Source of the DNA: Halobacillus halophilus
GTDB lineage: Bacteria; Bacillota; Bacilli; Bacillales; Halobacillaceae
NCBI RefSeq assembly: GCF_020171985.1
Contig: NZ_JAIVAL010000006.1
Span: 1 to 64,000 of the forward strand
Reading direction: 5' to 3'
DNA length: 64,000 nucleotides
A model generated the notes under the pieces. That model saw only the letters and a program-made list of their open reading frames with translations, was not told the DNA's origin and did no database searches. This document shows positions 16,211 through 24,493 of the stretch, one piece after another. A program made the position numbers and the translations under genes. Position 1 is the first letter of the stretch; every line of letters starts with the position of its first letter.

Positions 16211-17674
16211 ATGAGAAAAGTACTAGCTGGGATTCTGTTTATTCCGTTATTTCTCTTTTTTGCTTCTCAAACCGTAGCAGCAGAAACAGAAGAACGTCAA
16301 TGGCAGGATGAAAGCGTATACTATATATCGATTGATCGATTTATGAATGGCGATAATTCTAACGATAAGGAAGAAAGTGAAGCCTATCACGGCGGTGATT
16401 TAGAAGGAATTATCAAGCAGCTGGATTATATTAAGGAGAAGGGATTTACAGCCATTGAGATATCTCCCATAATGGCCAATCAGGATGGAGGATATCATGG
16501 TCAATGGATCGACGATTTTCGATCGGTTGATGAACACTTCGGTACCATGAAGAAAGCTGAGGAGCTGGTCGAAGCAGCCCATGACCTTGACCTTAAGGTG
16601 ATGTTTGATTTTGTGGTGTCCCATACCGGCAGCGACCATCCATGGAAAGAAGATCCACAAAAGAACGATTGGTATGAGGAAACGGATACTACCTATCCTG
16701 AAGCCTGGACAGAGAAGATGTCCGTATTAAATCTGGACAATTCTCAGGTGCAGAGCTATTTTCTAGACACTGCTGAGTTCTGGATTAAGGAAACAGGAGT
16801 AGATGCGTTCCACTTACATAGTGCTGTTCCTTTACCCGATACGTTTTATAACGATCTGGAAGAACGGGTTGAGTCCGTACAGGAAGGGTTTGGATTATTT
16901 ACAGAAAATCGGAATGGGGAAGACGATTCATCCGTTTCCTTTCAATCCGTGACCCGTGAGACGTTTCAATCCTATGGAAAGAGCCTGGATGATCTTTATA
17001 CCGTCTGGGAGGATAACGTCGAACATAAAGCGGAACCTTACGAGACTCTTCGTTACATCGACGACCCTTCAACCGGGCGATTTACGCACCTGGCGGTAGA
17101 AGAAGGGCAGAATCCGATTACGCGCTGGAAGCTCGCTTTGACGTATCAGTTTACGATTCCCGGAATACCTGTCATGTATTTTGGTACAGAGGTTCCCCTT
17201 GATGATGGTGGCGATCCGACGACCATTAAAATGATGAACTTCAAAGCAGGGGACGAGCAGCTGAAGCAGCGTATTGATAATTTAACCTCCATGAGAACAC
17301 AATTTCCTGCGCTCACGCGCGGAGATTATGAAGAAATGTACAATGATGAAGGTCTGGCTATTTTTAAACGGAGCTATGAAGATCAGACGATGATCGTTGC
17401 GATTAATAATGCAGAAGAAACGAAAGCCGCTGTACTGTCCGATTTACCGGAAGGGCAGCAGCTTAGAGGGCTCTTACATGATGGAATGGTACGACAGCAG
17501 GATAATGGAGACTACCGGCTTGGAATGGAAAGGGAAACCGCAGACGTGTTTGTGGTGGAACCAGACGAAGGCTATAACTGGCTGTTTATTGGTTTTGTCG
17601 GCGGCGTTCTTGGTCTATTTGTAATTGCTGTAACCGTGATTAGCCTTAAAAACCGCAAAACAGAGAACTCTTAA
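16211..17674 (+). CDS. Membrane-anchored GH13 alpha-amylase-like protein, predicted inactive
   Basis: 487 residues: signal peptide (about 1-24), GH13 barrel (about 30-370), small C-terminal beta domain and one C-terminal membrane helix (about 455-478), so it faces outward. Overall sequence follows the Bacillaceae membrane-anchored alpha-amylase family, for example the ITRWKLALTYQFTIPGIPVM stretch. Region I is mostly kept (D133-FVV-S137-H138). Region II, normally F-R-L-D, reads F-H201-L-H203, so the nucleophile Asp and its preceding Arg are both His. Region III Glu may remain (E232). Region IV, normally D-N-H-D, reads D-D-P286-S287. Loss of the nucleophile and of the region IV His and Asp argues against hydrolysis. 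A glycan-binding or structural role is possible. AAAGGAG precedes ATG. Confidence 0.88.
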   Translation: MRKVLAGILFIPLFLFFASQTVAAETEERQWQDESVYYISIDRFMNGDNSNDKEESEAYHGGDLEGIIKQLDYIKEKGFTAIEISPIMANQDGGYHGQWIDDFRSVDEHFGTMKKAEELVEAAHDLDLKVMFDFVVSHTGSDHPWKEDPQKNDWYEETDTTYPEAWTEKMSVLNLDNSQVQSYFLDTAEFWIKETGVDAFHLHSAVPLPDTFYNDLEERVESVQEGFGLFTENRNGEDDSSVSFQSVTRETFQSYGKSLDDLYTVWEDNVEHKAEPYETLRYIDDPSTGRFTHLAVEEGQNPITRWKLALTYQFTIPGIPVMYFGTEVPLDDGGDPTTIKMMNFKAGDEQLKQRIDNLTSMRTQFPALTRGDYEEMYNDEGLAIFKRSYEDQTMIVAINNAEETKAAVLSDLPEGQQLRGLLHDGMVRQQDNGDYRLGMERETADVFVVEPDEGYNWLFIGFVGGVLGLFVIAVTVISLKNRKTENS

Positions 17675-17677
17675 TCT

Positions 17678-17719
17678 AAACACCCCTCTTTATCCACAGA
17701 TGGAAAAGAGGGGTGTTTG
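17678..17719. terminator. Bidirectional terminator
   Basis: A 13-bp stem (aaacacccctctt with aagaggggtgttt) stands between the convergent GH13-like and DUF4349 genes. Confidence 0.8.
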
Positions 17720-17721
17720 AA

Positions 17722-18612
17722 TTAGGATGATGACTTTTTCTTTTTTCTTCTGACCAGCCAAAAAAGCAGACCCACTCCGGCAATAAGTGCGAGAAATGGA
17801 GAGTAGCCCAGGAAGAATACAATGAGCCAGGAGAAGAATTGCCCAACGTAATGCAGAGAATGGATAAAAGCCTGCTTGGTTTCCTCCCAGATGTTACCCG
17901 GGGAGTTATTCAAATTTGCTCCGGAGGCTGTTTCTTGAATGGAGACGGTTATCGTAGAGAAATCGCTCTGATTCTCTAAGTAGTTTATTTTCCCCTTTAA
18001 TACTTCAATTTCAGATTGAACACGTTCGAGATCTTGAGAGATTTTAATTAAATCTTCTGTCGCTTCGGCCTGTTCCATAAAGGTAAGCAGACGAGATTCA
18101 ATTTTTTCCTTAGCTTGCAGACGAGATTCTAAATCCACGTATTCTTCGGTAACATCGCGTCCGGATATATTTCTTGAAAGAACGTCACTGCTGATCTCTT
18201 CGATGCCTGTAAGCAGAGATTCAAAGTTCGACTGAGGCACTCGGATGCGGATATATCCCTGTCGTCTCCCCTGCTCGTTTTTGCTAATATTGCTTTCGAC
18301 CATATGAGCTTCCTGCTGGTTCATTCTTTCCTGAAGGTCCTGGTGAAATTGATCGTAATGATTCGTTTCAACGTCGATGTTAGCTTCATAGACCATCATG
18401 CGTTGTTCGCTATTTTGAGCGATTCGGGCCGGGTCGTTTTCCTCCCTGTTTTCAGCTTCAGAAGGAGTTTCTGACAATCCATTGGACGCGGCAGAATCCG
18501 ACGAGGATTCTTCGGATGTCTCTGCACTATTGTCTTCATTTTGACTGCAGGCGGATGAAACAGCAAGAAGAAGCAGGATGCTTAAGGCAATTCTTCCTAT
18601 CTTCGTCATCAT
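17722..18612 (-). CDS. DUF4349 lipoprotein with C-terminal membrane helix
   Basis: 296 residues. A lipobox LAVSSAC places the lipid-modified Cys near residue 23. An acidic Ser/Glu linker follows, then the DUF4349 domain (about 70-230) with a long coiled coil (KEKIESRLLTFMEQAEATEDLIKISQDLERVQSEIEVLKGKI region). A C-terminal membrane helix and a KKKKSSS tail anchor it again. Function unknown; a cell-envelope role is implied by topology. Its ribosome binding site sits inside the 3' arm of a hairpin at 18621-18652. Confidence 0.88.
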   Translation of the reverse strand: MMTKIGRIALSILLLLAVSSACSQNEDNSAETSEESSSDSAASNGLSETPSEAENREENDPARIAQNSEQRMMVYEANIDVETNHYDQFHQDLQERMNQQEAHMVESNISKNEQGRRQGYIRIRVPQSNFESLLTGIEEISSDVLSRNISGRDVTEEYVDLESRLQAKEKIESRLLTFMEQAEATEDLIKISQDLERVQSEIEVLKGKINYLENQSDFSTITVSIQETASGANLNNSPGNIWEETKQAFIHSLHYVGQFFSWLIVFFLGYSPFLALIAGVGLLFWLVRRKKKKSSS

Positions 18613-18620
18613 AAAAAATC

Positions 18621-18652
18621 CCCCTTTTTTAATATAGTCGTTAAAAAAGGGG
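18621..18652 (-). terminator. Hairpin ending degV and covering the next ribosome binding site
   Basis: On the minus strand, CCCCTTTTTTAA and TTAAAAAAGGGG form a perfect 12-bp stem with an 8-base loop, followed by GATTTTTT and ATG. This has the shape of an intrinsic terminator for degV, yet the same GGGG arm is the ribosome binding site of the DUF4349 gene. Confidence 0.65.
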
Positions 18653-18673
18653 AAAGGTTACACAGAACTCATT

Positions 18674-19531
18674 CTATGGGGTATCATTTAAGAAAAATAA
18701 AGCAATGGTACCGGGACCAGCATGAGCACCGACGGCTGAGCCGACCATTTCAAAACGAATATCTTCAGTCTCAAACTCCGATCGGATCATGTCGGCCAGC
18801 TGCCTCGCGGTTTCCAGGTCATCACCGTGGCTGATGCCGATGCGCTGATGTTTTAAATCTTTGCCACGTTCCTTCATAAGTTCAATCATTCGCTTCCAGA
18901 CTTTCTTAGAGCCGCGAATTTTTTCAAGAGGAACAAGCTTGCCATCTTCCATATGAAGCAGCGGTTTAATTTTAAGCAGACTCCCGACAAATGCAGAGGC
19001 TTTGCTTACGCGGCCGCCGCGATATAAATATTCCAGATCCGCTACTGTGAAAATATGTTCCATATGAGCAGCATGATACTTTCCAGCTTCTAAAATATCT
19101 TCAAATGAATAGCCATCTTCTGCAAGTTCAGCAGCTCTTATGGCCACGAGTCCGCAACCCAGTGAAGCTGCTTTCGTATCGATCACTTCAAACTGAGAGT
19201 GAGGGTATTCTTCTTTTATTTCTTCTTCTACCATTTTGGCACTTTGATATGTACCGGATAGTTCCGACGAAAAGGCAAAATAAATAAAGGGCTGATCGTT
19301 CTTTACAAGTTCTGTGAACGTTTCTCGAAAAGCCTGGGAGGAAACCTGAGAAGTCTTGGGGGTTTCTCCGTTCCGCATTTTTTCATAGACGTCACGGGGG
19401 GATATGGTTTTCCCATCTTCATACTCTTCTCCATTAATGGTCACTTTCAACGGGACCATGGTTAACGAATAGCGTTCCAGAGTTTCAGGGGAAAGATCAC
19501 TGGCTGAATCACATACAATTTGCACATTCAT
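18674..19531 (-). CDS. DegV family fatty-acid-binding protein
   Basis: 285 residues from ATG 19531 (AGGTGAT upstream; a five-residue longer form is possible). DegV fold: IVCDSASDLSPE, TSQVS, SSELSGTYQSA, YRGGRVSKA and the C-terminal HAGPGTIALFF. DegV/FakB proteins bind a fatty acid and present it to the kinase FakA for phosphorylation, feeding exogenous fatty acids into phospholipids. It diverges from yitT, as yitS does in B. subtilis. No fakA is in the window. Confidence 0.92.
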   Translation of the reverse strand: MNVQIVCDSASDLSPETLERYSLTMVPLKVTINGEEYEDGKTISPRDVYEKMRNGETPKTSQVSSQAFRETFTELVKNDQPFIYFAFSSELSGTYQSAKMVEEEIKEEYPHSQFEVIDTKAASLGCGLVAIRAAELAEDGYSFEDILEAGKYHAAHMEHIFTVADLEYLYRGGRVSKASAFVGSLLKIKPLLHMEDGKLVPLEKIRGSKKVWKRMIELMKERGKDLKHQRIGISHGDDLETARQLADMIRSEFETEDIRFEMVGSAVGAHAGPGTIALFFLNDTP

Positions 19532-19725
19532 AAGATCACCTGCCATTTATATTCTTTCTTTAAGTTTAGGCATAATAGGAAGGATAGTCAAAGCAATTAC
19601 AAGAAAACGTACGACAATTCATGAGGCATTTCGACGGAAACTTTCCCACATTACTCATCTTTAACTTGATTTTGTCTCGTTACGGTGATAAAAAAGATAG
19701 TAGACTACTCGTAGGAGGTTGCGGA

Positions 19726-20577
19726 TTGTTCACAGTTGAACTAAGAAGAATTATGATTGTGTTGTTAGGGGCAGTATTTAATGCTATCTCCCTGAACCTG
19801 TTTCTCATTGAAGCCAATGTTTACGCAAGCGGGTTCACCGGAGTTGCTCAGCTGCTTACCAGTATATTTAACGATTTTTTGGGTGTGCCAGGAATTAGTA
19901 CAGGTCTCATCTTATTCATACTTAACGTTCCAGTAGTAATTTTAGGCTGGTTTAAAGTAGGGAAGGGTTTTACGGTTTATAGTGTTATATCAGTTGCCTT
20001 CACCACCCTTTTTCTTGAATTAATACCCGTGCAGCAGCTTTCAGGAGATATTATCCTGAATGCCGTATTTGGCGGTGTAATTGGTGGTATGGGTGTCGGA
20101 ATTACGCTCAAATGGGGTGCATCAACAGGCGGCCTTGATATCGTAGCTATGGTGCTTTCGCGTATGAAAGACCGTCCCATCGGAATCTACTTCCTTGTAC
20201 TGAACAGTGCTATCATTGCGATAGCTGGTTTATTATATAAACCGGAAAACGCGTTGTATACATTATTGACATTATACGTAACGACTCGTGTGATTGACGC
20301 TGTTCATACACGTCACGAAAAGCTTACGGCTATGATTATTACATCAAAAGCAGCCGATCTCGAAAAAGCGATCCATTCTCAAATGGTGCGAGGCATTACA
20401 ACTCTGCCTGCCAGAGGTGCTTTTACTCAGCAGGATAAAAATATGATGGTTATGGTGATTACCCGATATGAGCTGTATGACCTGCAGCACATTATCCAGG
20501 ATGTCGATCCTTCTGCGTTTACCAATATCGTCCAAACGACAGGTATTTTCGGTTTCTTCCGAAAAGATGACAAATAA
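19726..20577 (+). CDS. yitT: YitT family membrane protein
   Basis: 284 residues from TTG 19726, chosen because AGGAGG stands seven bases upstream; the in-frame ATG at 19621 would add 35 residues without support. Five to six N-terminal hydrophobic segments (GASTGGLDIVAMVLSR motif) precede a C-terminal soluble DUF2179 domain (about 200-280). Function is not established; the family is widespread in Firmicutes membranes. Confidence 0.9.
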   Translation: MFTVELRRIMIVLLGAVFNAISLNLFLIEANVYASGFTGVAQLLTSIFNDFLGVPGISTGLILFILNVPVVILGWFKVGKGFTVYSVISVAFTTLFLELIPVQQLSGDIILNAVFGGVIGGMGVGITLKWGASTGGLDIVAMVLSRMKDRPIGIYFLVLNSAIIAIAGLLYKPENALYTLLTLYVTTRVIDAVHTRHEKLTAMIITSKAADLEKAIHSQMVRGITTLPARGAFTQQDKNMMVMVITRYELYDLQHIIQDVDPSAFTNIVQTTGIFGFFRKDDK

Positions 20578-20637
20578 TCTGTAACATTTCTGTAATATGG
20601 TCGTCTAATCATGTAAATAGAAAAAAGGAGTGGCGTT

Positions 20638-21966
20638 ATGAAACATATGTTAGCCATCTTAATGGGGTGCATGATGATTACCATGGCGGCCTGCGGAAAT
20701 GAAGCAGAGTCTGAAACAAAGTCTAAGGAAGTTAATGAAGAAGAGCCAAAAGCAGAAGAACAAACAGAGGAAAAAGCTGAAGAGGTGGAAGCACTCATTC
20801 GATCTTTAAATATGGATGTGAACGTAGAAACATCAGAAGATACGGCTGATTTTAAAATATCGCTTGAAAACACCTCGGACGAGACTGTAACCTTAGGGTT
20901 TACTTCCAGCCAGGAATATGAAATTCAAGTAACGAATGAAGAAGGGGAAAGTGTTTACACGTTTTCAGCTGATAAAATGTTTACACAGGAAATGATCCGT
21001 AAAGATTTGGCAGCAGGGGAATCGATAACAGCCGAAGAAAGCTGGACAGGCATTGAACAGCCTGGGGACTACGAGGTCACCGTAACGTTCCTAGTAAATT
21101 CAATCAATGAACAGCCATTAGAGGCTGAACCTTTCCAATTAACGAAATCATTTAGCATGGAGGCTTCGGATCAAGAAACAGGGAACAGCCGGGAAGGTAA
21201 TGAAGTACCATCTGAAGAACCAGAAAAAGTAACCCCGGTAGACTCTGATAAAGATAAGGAAACCACAAATGAAGAAGTCAATACAGAAGAGAAGACTGTA
21301 AGTGCCGAGGAAGACGGGTTTCGTAATATTGAAGTAAGCGGTAAAGATGGAGCCTATACAGTCACGGGTGAAGTCCACGTATCTCACGGAGAATTTACCT
21401 ACCTGGTTGAAGACGGTCATCACGTGCTGATTGAACCCGACACAATGCAGGTAGGAAATGATTCCGAATGGACCCCTTTTACGCTGGAGCTTTCGATTCC
21501 GAATGAAGATCTACCTGATTACGGTATGGTGACTCTTACGCTTAAAATGAAGTCTGAAGGCAGTGAAGACAAACTGATAAAGAATATTGCCTTAGAGGAA
21601 ATAGAGCAGAGTGAACCGGAGAATGAAACGGAAGCAACGACGCGAGAGGTTAAAACGGAAGGTGAGGCATTCCGCAACGTAACCGTGTCGGGTGAGAATG
21701 GAACTTATACCATTGAGGGAGAAGCACGCGTTCATGAAGGAAGCTTCGTATACACCGTGGAAGATGGACATTACGTACTAGTGGAACCAACATCTGTACA
21801 AGTAGCTGAAGGTGCTCCAGCGTGGTCTTCATTTGAGGTGGAAATTGATATACCGGAGAAAGACCTGCCGGGATTCGGCTCACTGACTTTGACTATATTT
21901 GAAGAAAGTGCGGAAGATGGAAGTCCTGTGCACGTTAACAACTTACTTCTTGAGAAATTTAATTAA
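20638..21966 (+). CDS. Lipoprotein with BsuPI-like domain and two Gmad2-like domains
   Basis: 442 residues. Lipobox MAAC gives a lipidated Cys near residue 19. After an acidic linker comes a BsuPI-type beta domain (about 50-180; FKISLENTSDETVTLGFTSS). A second acidic linker leads to two tandem repeats (about 222-318 and 340-440) beginning FRNIEVSGKDGAYTVTGE and FRNVTVSGENGTYTIEGE, which resemble the Gmad2 immunoglobulin-like domain of spore and envelope proteins. It is extracellular and very acidic, as expected in a salt-loving host. Role unknown; adhesion or protease inhibition are guesses. Confidence 0.82.
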   Translation: MKHMLAILMGCMMITMAACGNEAESETKSKEVNEEEPKAEEQTEEKAEEVEALIRSLNMDVNVETSEDTADFKISLENTSDETVTLGFTSSQEYEIQVTNEEGESVYTFSADKMFTQEMIRKDLAAGESITAEESWTGIEQPGDYEVTVTFLVNSINEQPLEAEPFQLTKSFSMEASDQETGNSREGNEVPSEEPEKVTPVDSDKDKETTNEEVNTEEKTVSAEEDGFRNIEVSGKDGAYTVTGEVHVSHGEFTYLVEDGHHVLIEPDTMQVGNDSEWTPFTLELSIPNEDLPDYGMVTLTLKMKSEGSEDKLIKNIALEEIEQSEPENETEATTREVKTEGEAFRNVTVSGENGTYTIEGEARVHEGSFVYTVEDGHYVLVEPTSVQVAEGAPAWSSFEVEIDIPEKDLPGFGSLTLTIFEESAEDGSPVHVNNLLLEKFN

Positions 21967-21969
21967 AAG

Positions 21970-22002
21970 AAAGCCGTCACGCTCATCGTGACGGCTTTTT
22001 TG
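21970..22002 (+). terminator. Terminator of the BsuPI-like lipoprotein gene
   Basis: Stem aagccgtcacg pairs with cgtgacggctt, then T6, directly after the stop codon. Confidence 0.9.
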
Positions 22003-22039
22003 ATTAGACTGAAATGTTCATTTTTCAACAATGTTATTC

Positions 22040-22635
22040 AACTAAAGGGCCGATTAGTTGAAGACTCAGTTTCAAGATATATTTGGTCCGTTGCTAAGAA
22101 AGAGAGAAGGATGGCTACGGAAACAACTCGCTTTCCTGCGGGGGAACTGGCAAGCCTCCTCAGTCGTTATCACTCCCTGTGGGGTCTCGCCTAGCTCCTT
22201 CTCCCGCGGGAGTCTCGCTGTTTTCTCCGCCATCCTATGATCGAGGAGTGAACGGACCCTTCTATAAGTGAGGTAATCGTTCTGGATCAGCCTGAAACCC
22301 TTAAATATCAGGGATTATCCACTTAAAAAAGCTAGATGCTCTTTTGTTCTCCGGTTAATTATAGAAAGCATTGTTGGAGTTGCTGATTTGGCAGGTCCGG
22401 AGGGGGGTGATGGAGACTCCTGTGGGATGAACATGATCGGTAAGATCCCGGAAGGCGGAGCCTGAGTAAGCTTACCACATATAAGAAGTTCGACTAAGAT
22501 CGCCACGTCCTGTGGCAACGTCGAACGACCCTGCGTCATGCAGGGCCGGAAAGCGAAATCGTCCCCCGAAGGACTGTCCTTTCAACCTAAATATCTCGAA
22601 ACTGAGTTTTTAAGTAACGGGAGCTTATGTTTAAT
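22040..22635 (+). repeat. Dispersed inverted-repeat element, copy C (longest form)
   Basis: About 600 bp filling most of a 738-bp gap. Left end gactcagtttcaagatat (about 22060) and right end atctcgaaactgagttttt (about 22593) are inverted repeats. Inside are GC-rich blocks typical of Bacillaceae intergenic repeats (cgctttcctgcggggg, tctcccgcgggagtctcgct, ggagactcctgtggg) and a structured core at 22490-22570 with stems gttcgac/gtcgaac and ccctgc/gcaggg. No credible gene: the short reading frames lack ribosome binding sites. It probably is a non-autonomous element. Confidence 0.82.
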
Positions 22636-22662
22636 ATTAAAGAGTTCTTAAGCATCCTCACT

Positions 22663-22700
22663 AAAAAAGACGGCCACAATACATGTGGCCGTCTTTTTTA
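22663..22700 (-). terminator. Terminator of the Nfu_N gene
   Basis: Stem aaaaaagacggccaca pairs with tgtggccgtctttttt; T-runs exist on both strands. Confidence 0.88.
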
Positions 22701-22704
22701 ATGA

Positions 22705-22968
22705 TTAATACCCGTATTCTGCTAACAAACCTTCGACTTTAGGAGTTAATGTTTCCCATTCAGCATTCGGTAATTTATTTACGGTAATGAAATTTTGGAA
22801 ACCGAACACATTGTCCACTCCATCAAAGTTCATGAGATCATTTAGAATTTTATGGTCACTTGTCTGTCCAGGCATAACAGATACACTGCCATCCCCTTGA
22901 AAAATCATGGAATCAGTTGTAAATTTACGAGCATTCGGATTTGGTGTTTCTTCTACTTTTACTGCCAT
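22705..22968 (-). CDS. Nfu/NifU N-terminal domain protein
   Basis: 87 residues made of a single Nfu_N domain: KVEETPNPNARKFTTDSMIF and LNDLMNFDGVDNVFGFQNFITVNK. The usual C-terminal CxxC domain that holds an Fe-S cluster is missing, as in other stand-alone Nfu_N proteins of bacilli. A helper role in Fe-S maturation is inferred from the family. GGAGG precedes ATG. Single-gene unit. Confidence 0.88.
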   Translation of the reverse strand: MAVKVEETPNPNARKFTTDSMIFQGDGSVSVMPGQTSDHKILNDLMNFDGVDNVFGFQNFITVNKLPNAEWETLTPKVEGLLAEYGY

Positions 22969-23097
22969 TTCGCATCCTCCTCTATAACATCTTTACCTAT
23001 TCTATCAGATATTCTTCCAACTCTAAACTGAAAGCTAATATTCCATTAATTTCATAAAATCTGTGTTACAATGAAAACACTTTTTAGGAGGTGTTTT

Positions 23098-23925
23098 ATG
23101 GAAACGCGGCTCATTGATGTGTTGCAGCCCATTAAAGATAACGATTACCAACTGCCTGAAAACCAAAGCCTGCAGGAGCTTACAACGATGATGCTCCAGA
23201 AGATTGGTACGGTTCACCCGGTTCTTAGGGACGATCTGATCCATACTATTTTTACAACGTTTATTGAACGTGGACACTACAGCCATGAACAATTAAAAAA
23301 TATATTACAATCCGTACTAAATAAAAACTATCTCTTTTACCGGATAGGTACGTCTAAAAAACAGGAAGATGCCGTTTTTAAACGAAGTTTTTCTGTTTTA
23401 TTAATTCCTCCCATCATGGAAAAACACCGAAAGACACCCTTTTTAAAAGAAGCAGAGGTCCATAGAGTATGGGACCATCTCAAAAGGTATATGCAGCAGG
23501 AATCGGATCACCGGGGGTATGTTGAAGGAAAGGGCTGGGCCCATGCAATGGCTCATGCAGCTGATGCTCTTTATCATGTGGCTTCCTGCGATGAAATTAC
23601 AGAAGCGGAAATACGAGAGATGCTGCCGATTATTAAAGATCAGTTTCTAATTGACCATCCTTATTTATTTGATGAAGAAGAACGAATGGTAACCGCGGTT
23701 ATGATTATGTTTAAGAAAATCAAACCGCAGACGCGAATGGAATGGCTGGAAACCCTGCTCTATGTGCGGGAAAGCTGGCAGGATCCCCGCGAAGATATTA
23801 TAATAAACAACAGTAAGCATTTCCTGAGAGCCTTGTATTTCCGTATGCTGGAAGGAGATCATCGGGACCTTCGGCAGGTTTTAGAGAACCTGCTTCGTGA
23901 GCTTAGAAAACAAGAAGCCTATTGA
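23098..23925 (+). CDS. DUF2785 family protein
   Basis: 275 residues from ATG 23098 behind AGGAGG (nine residues shorter than the longest frame). Mostly helical and soluble; the GYVEGKGWAHAMAHAADALYHV block is the conserved core of DUF2785. Function unknown. A small membrane-protein gene follows after 19 bp. Confidence 0.85.
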   Translation: METRLIDVLQPIKDNDYQLPENQSLQELTTMMLQKIGTVHPVLRDDLIHTIFTTFIERGHYSHEQLKNILQSVLNKNYLFYRIGTSKKQEDAVFKRSFSVLLIPPIMEKHRKTPFLKEAEVHRVWDHLKRYMQQESDHRGYVEGKGWAHAMAHAADALYHVASCDEITEAEIREMLPIIKDQFLIDHPYLFDEEERMVTAVMIMFKKIKPQTRMEWLETLLYVRESWQDPREDIIINNSKHFLRALYFRMLEGDHRDLRQVLENLLRELRKQEAY

Positions 23926-23944
23926 TAGATGTGGGGTAAACGCT

Positions 23945-24367
23945 ATGATCCGCTGGGGATTTTGGATTGGGACAACTTCTGGACTCATACTCGGTTTTTA
24001 CATGTGGCTGGTTGAACTAGTAACGGGTAAGAAAGTATATACATTGCTCATGAATGTTGATTTTATTCCCGTGATTGGAAGCATTGAATGGCCGGCTGCG
24101 ATCGAATGGCTATTCCATTTAATTATTTCCTGGATTATTGGCGTCCTGTATGTGTATGCGTTCAGGCGCATCCTGAAAGATTCTAGACGTAATCGCTGGT
24201 TTCTTGCTTTAATCTTAAGTGCGTTTGCCGCCACCAGTTATGTGCCGCTTACGCTTCTCGCTATTAAGGAAACCCCGGCGTTAACCGATGGCGCAGCTAT
24301 TTTATATTGGTTAATCGGACATGTACTATATGCAGTGGTCTTAAAAATATCCTATTATCGTTCTTGA
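23945..24367 (+). CDS. Small four-helix membrane protein
   Basis: 140 residues from ATG 23945 (GGGG upstream). Four hydrophobic helices with short loops; a Trp/Pro motif SIEWPAAIEWLFHLIISWIIG in the middle. I do not recognise the family. It lies 19 bp behind the DUF2785 gene and ahead of a terminator, so the two are probably co-transcribed. Confidence 0.75.
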   Translation: MIRWGFWIGTTSGLILGFYMWLVELVTGKKVYTLLMNVDFIPVIGSIEWPAAIEWLFHLIISWIIGVLYVYAFRRILKDSRRNRWFLALILSAFAATSYVPLTLLAIKETPALTDGAAILYWLIGHVLYAVVLKISYYRS

Positions 24368-24373
24368 TTCATG

Positions 24374-24409
24374 TTAAAGCCCGGGAAATGGAGATCCCGG
24401 GCTTTTTAG
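24374..24409 (+). terminator. Terminator after the small membrane-protein gene
   Basis: Stem aaagcccggga pairs with tcccgggcttt, then a short T-run. Confidence 0.85.
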
Positions 24410-24493
24410 TGTGCATAAGGACTGATGAAGCCGTGCTGAAGGTACATACTAGAAAGAGTATTCATTGGTCTAAACTTGAAGGAGGCCGACGTA

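Noticed and set aside
22058-22240. Reading frames inside repeat copy C (60-68 residues)
   Set aside because: No ribosome binding site, no recognisable protein motif, and they run through GC-rich repeat blocks; treated as chance frames.
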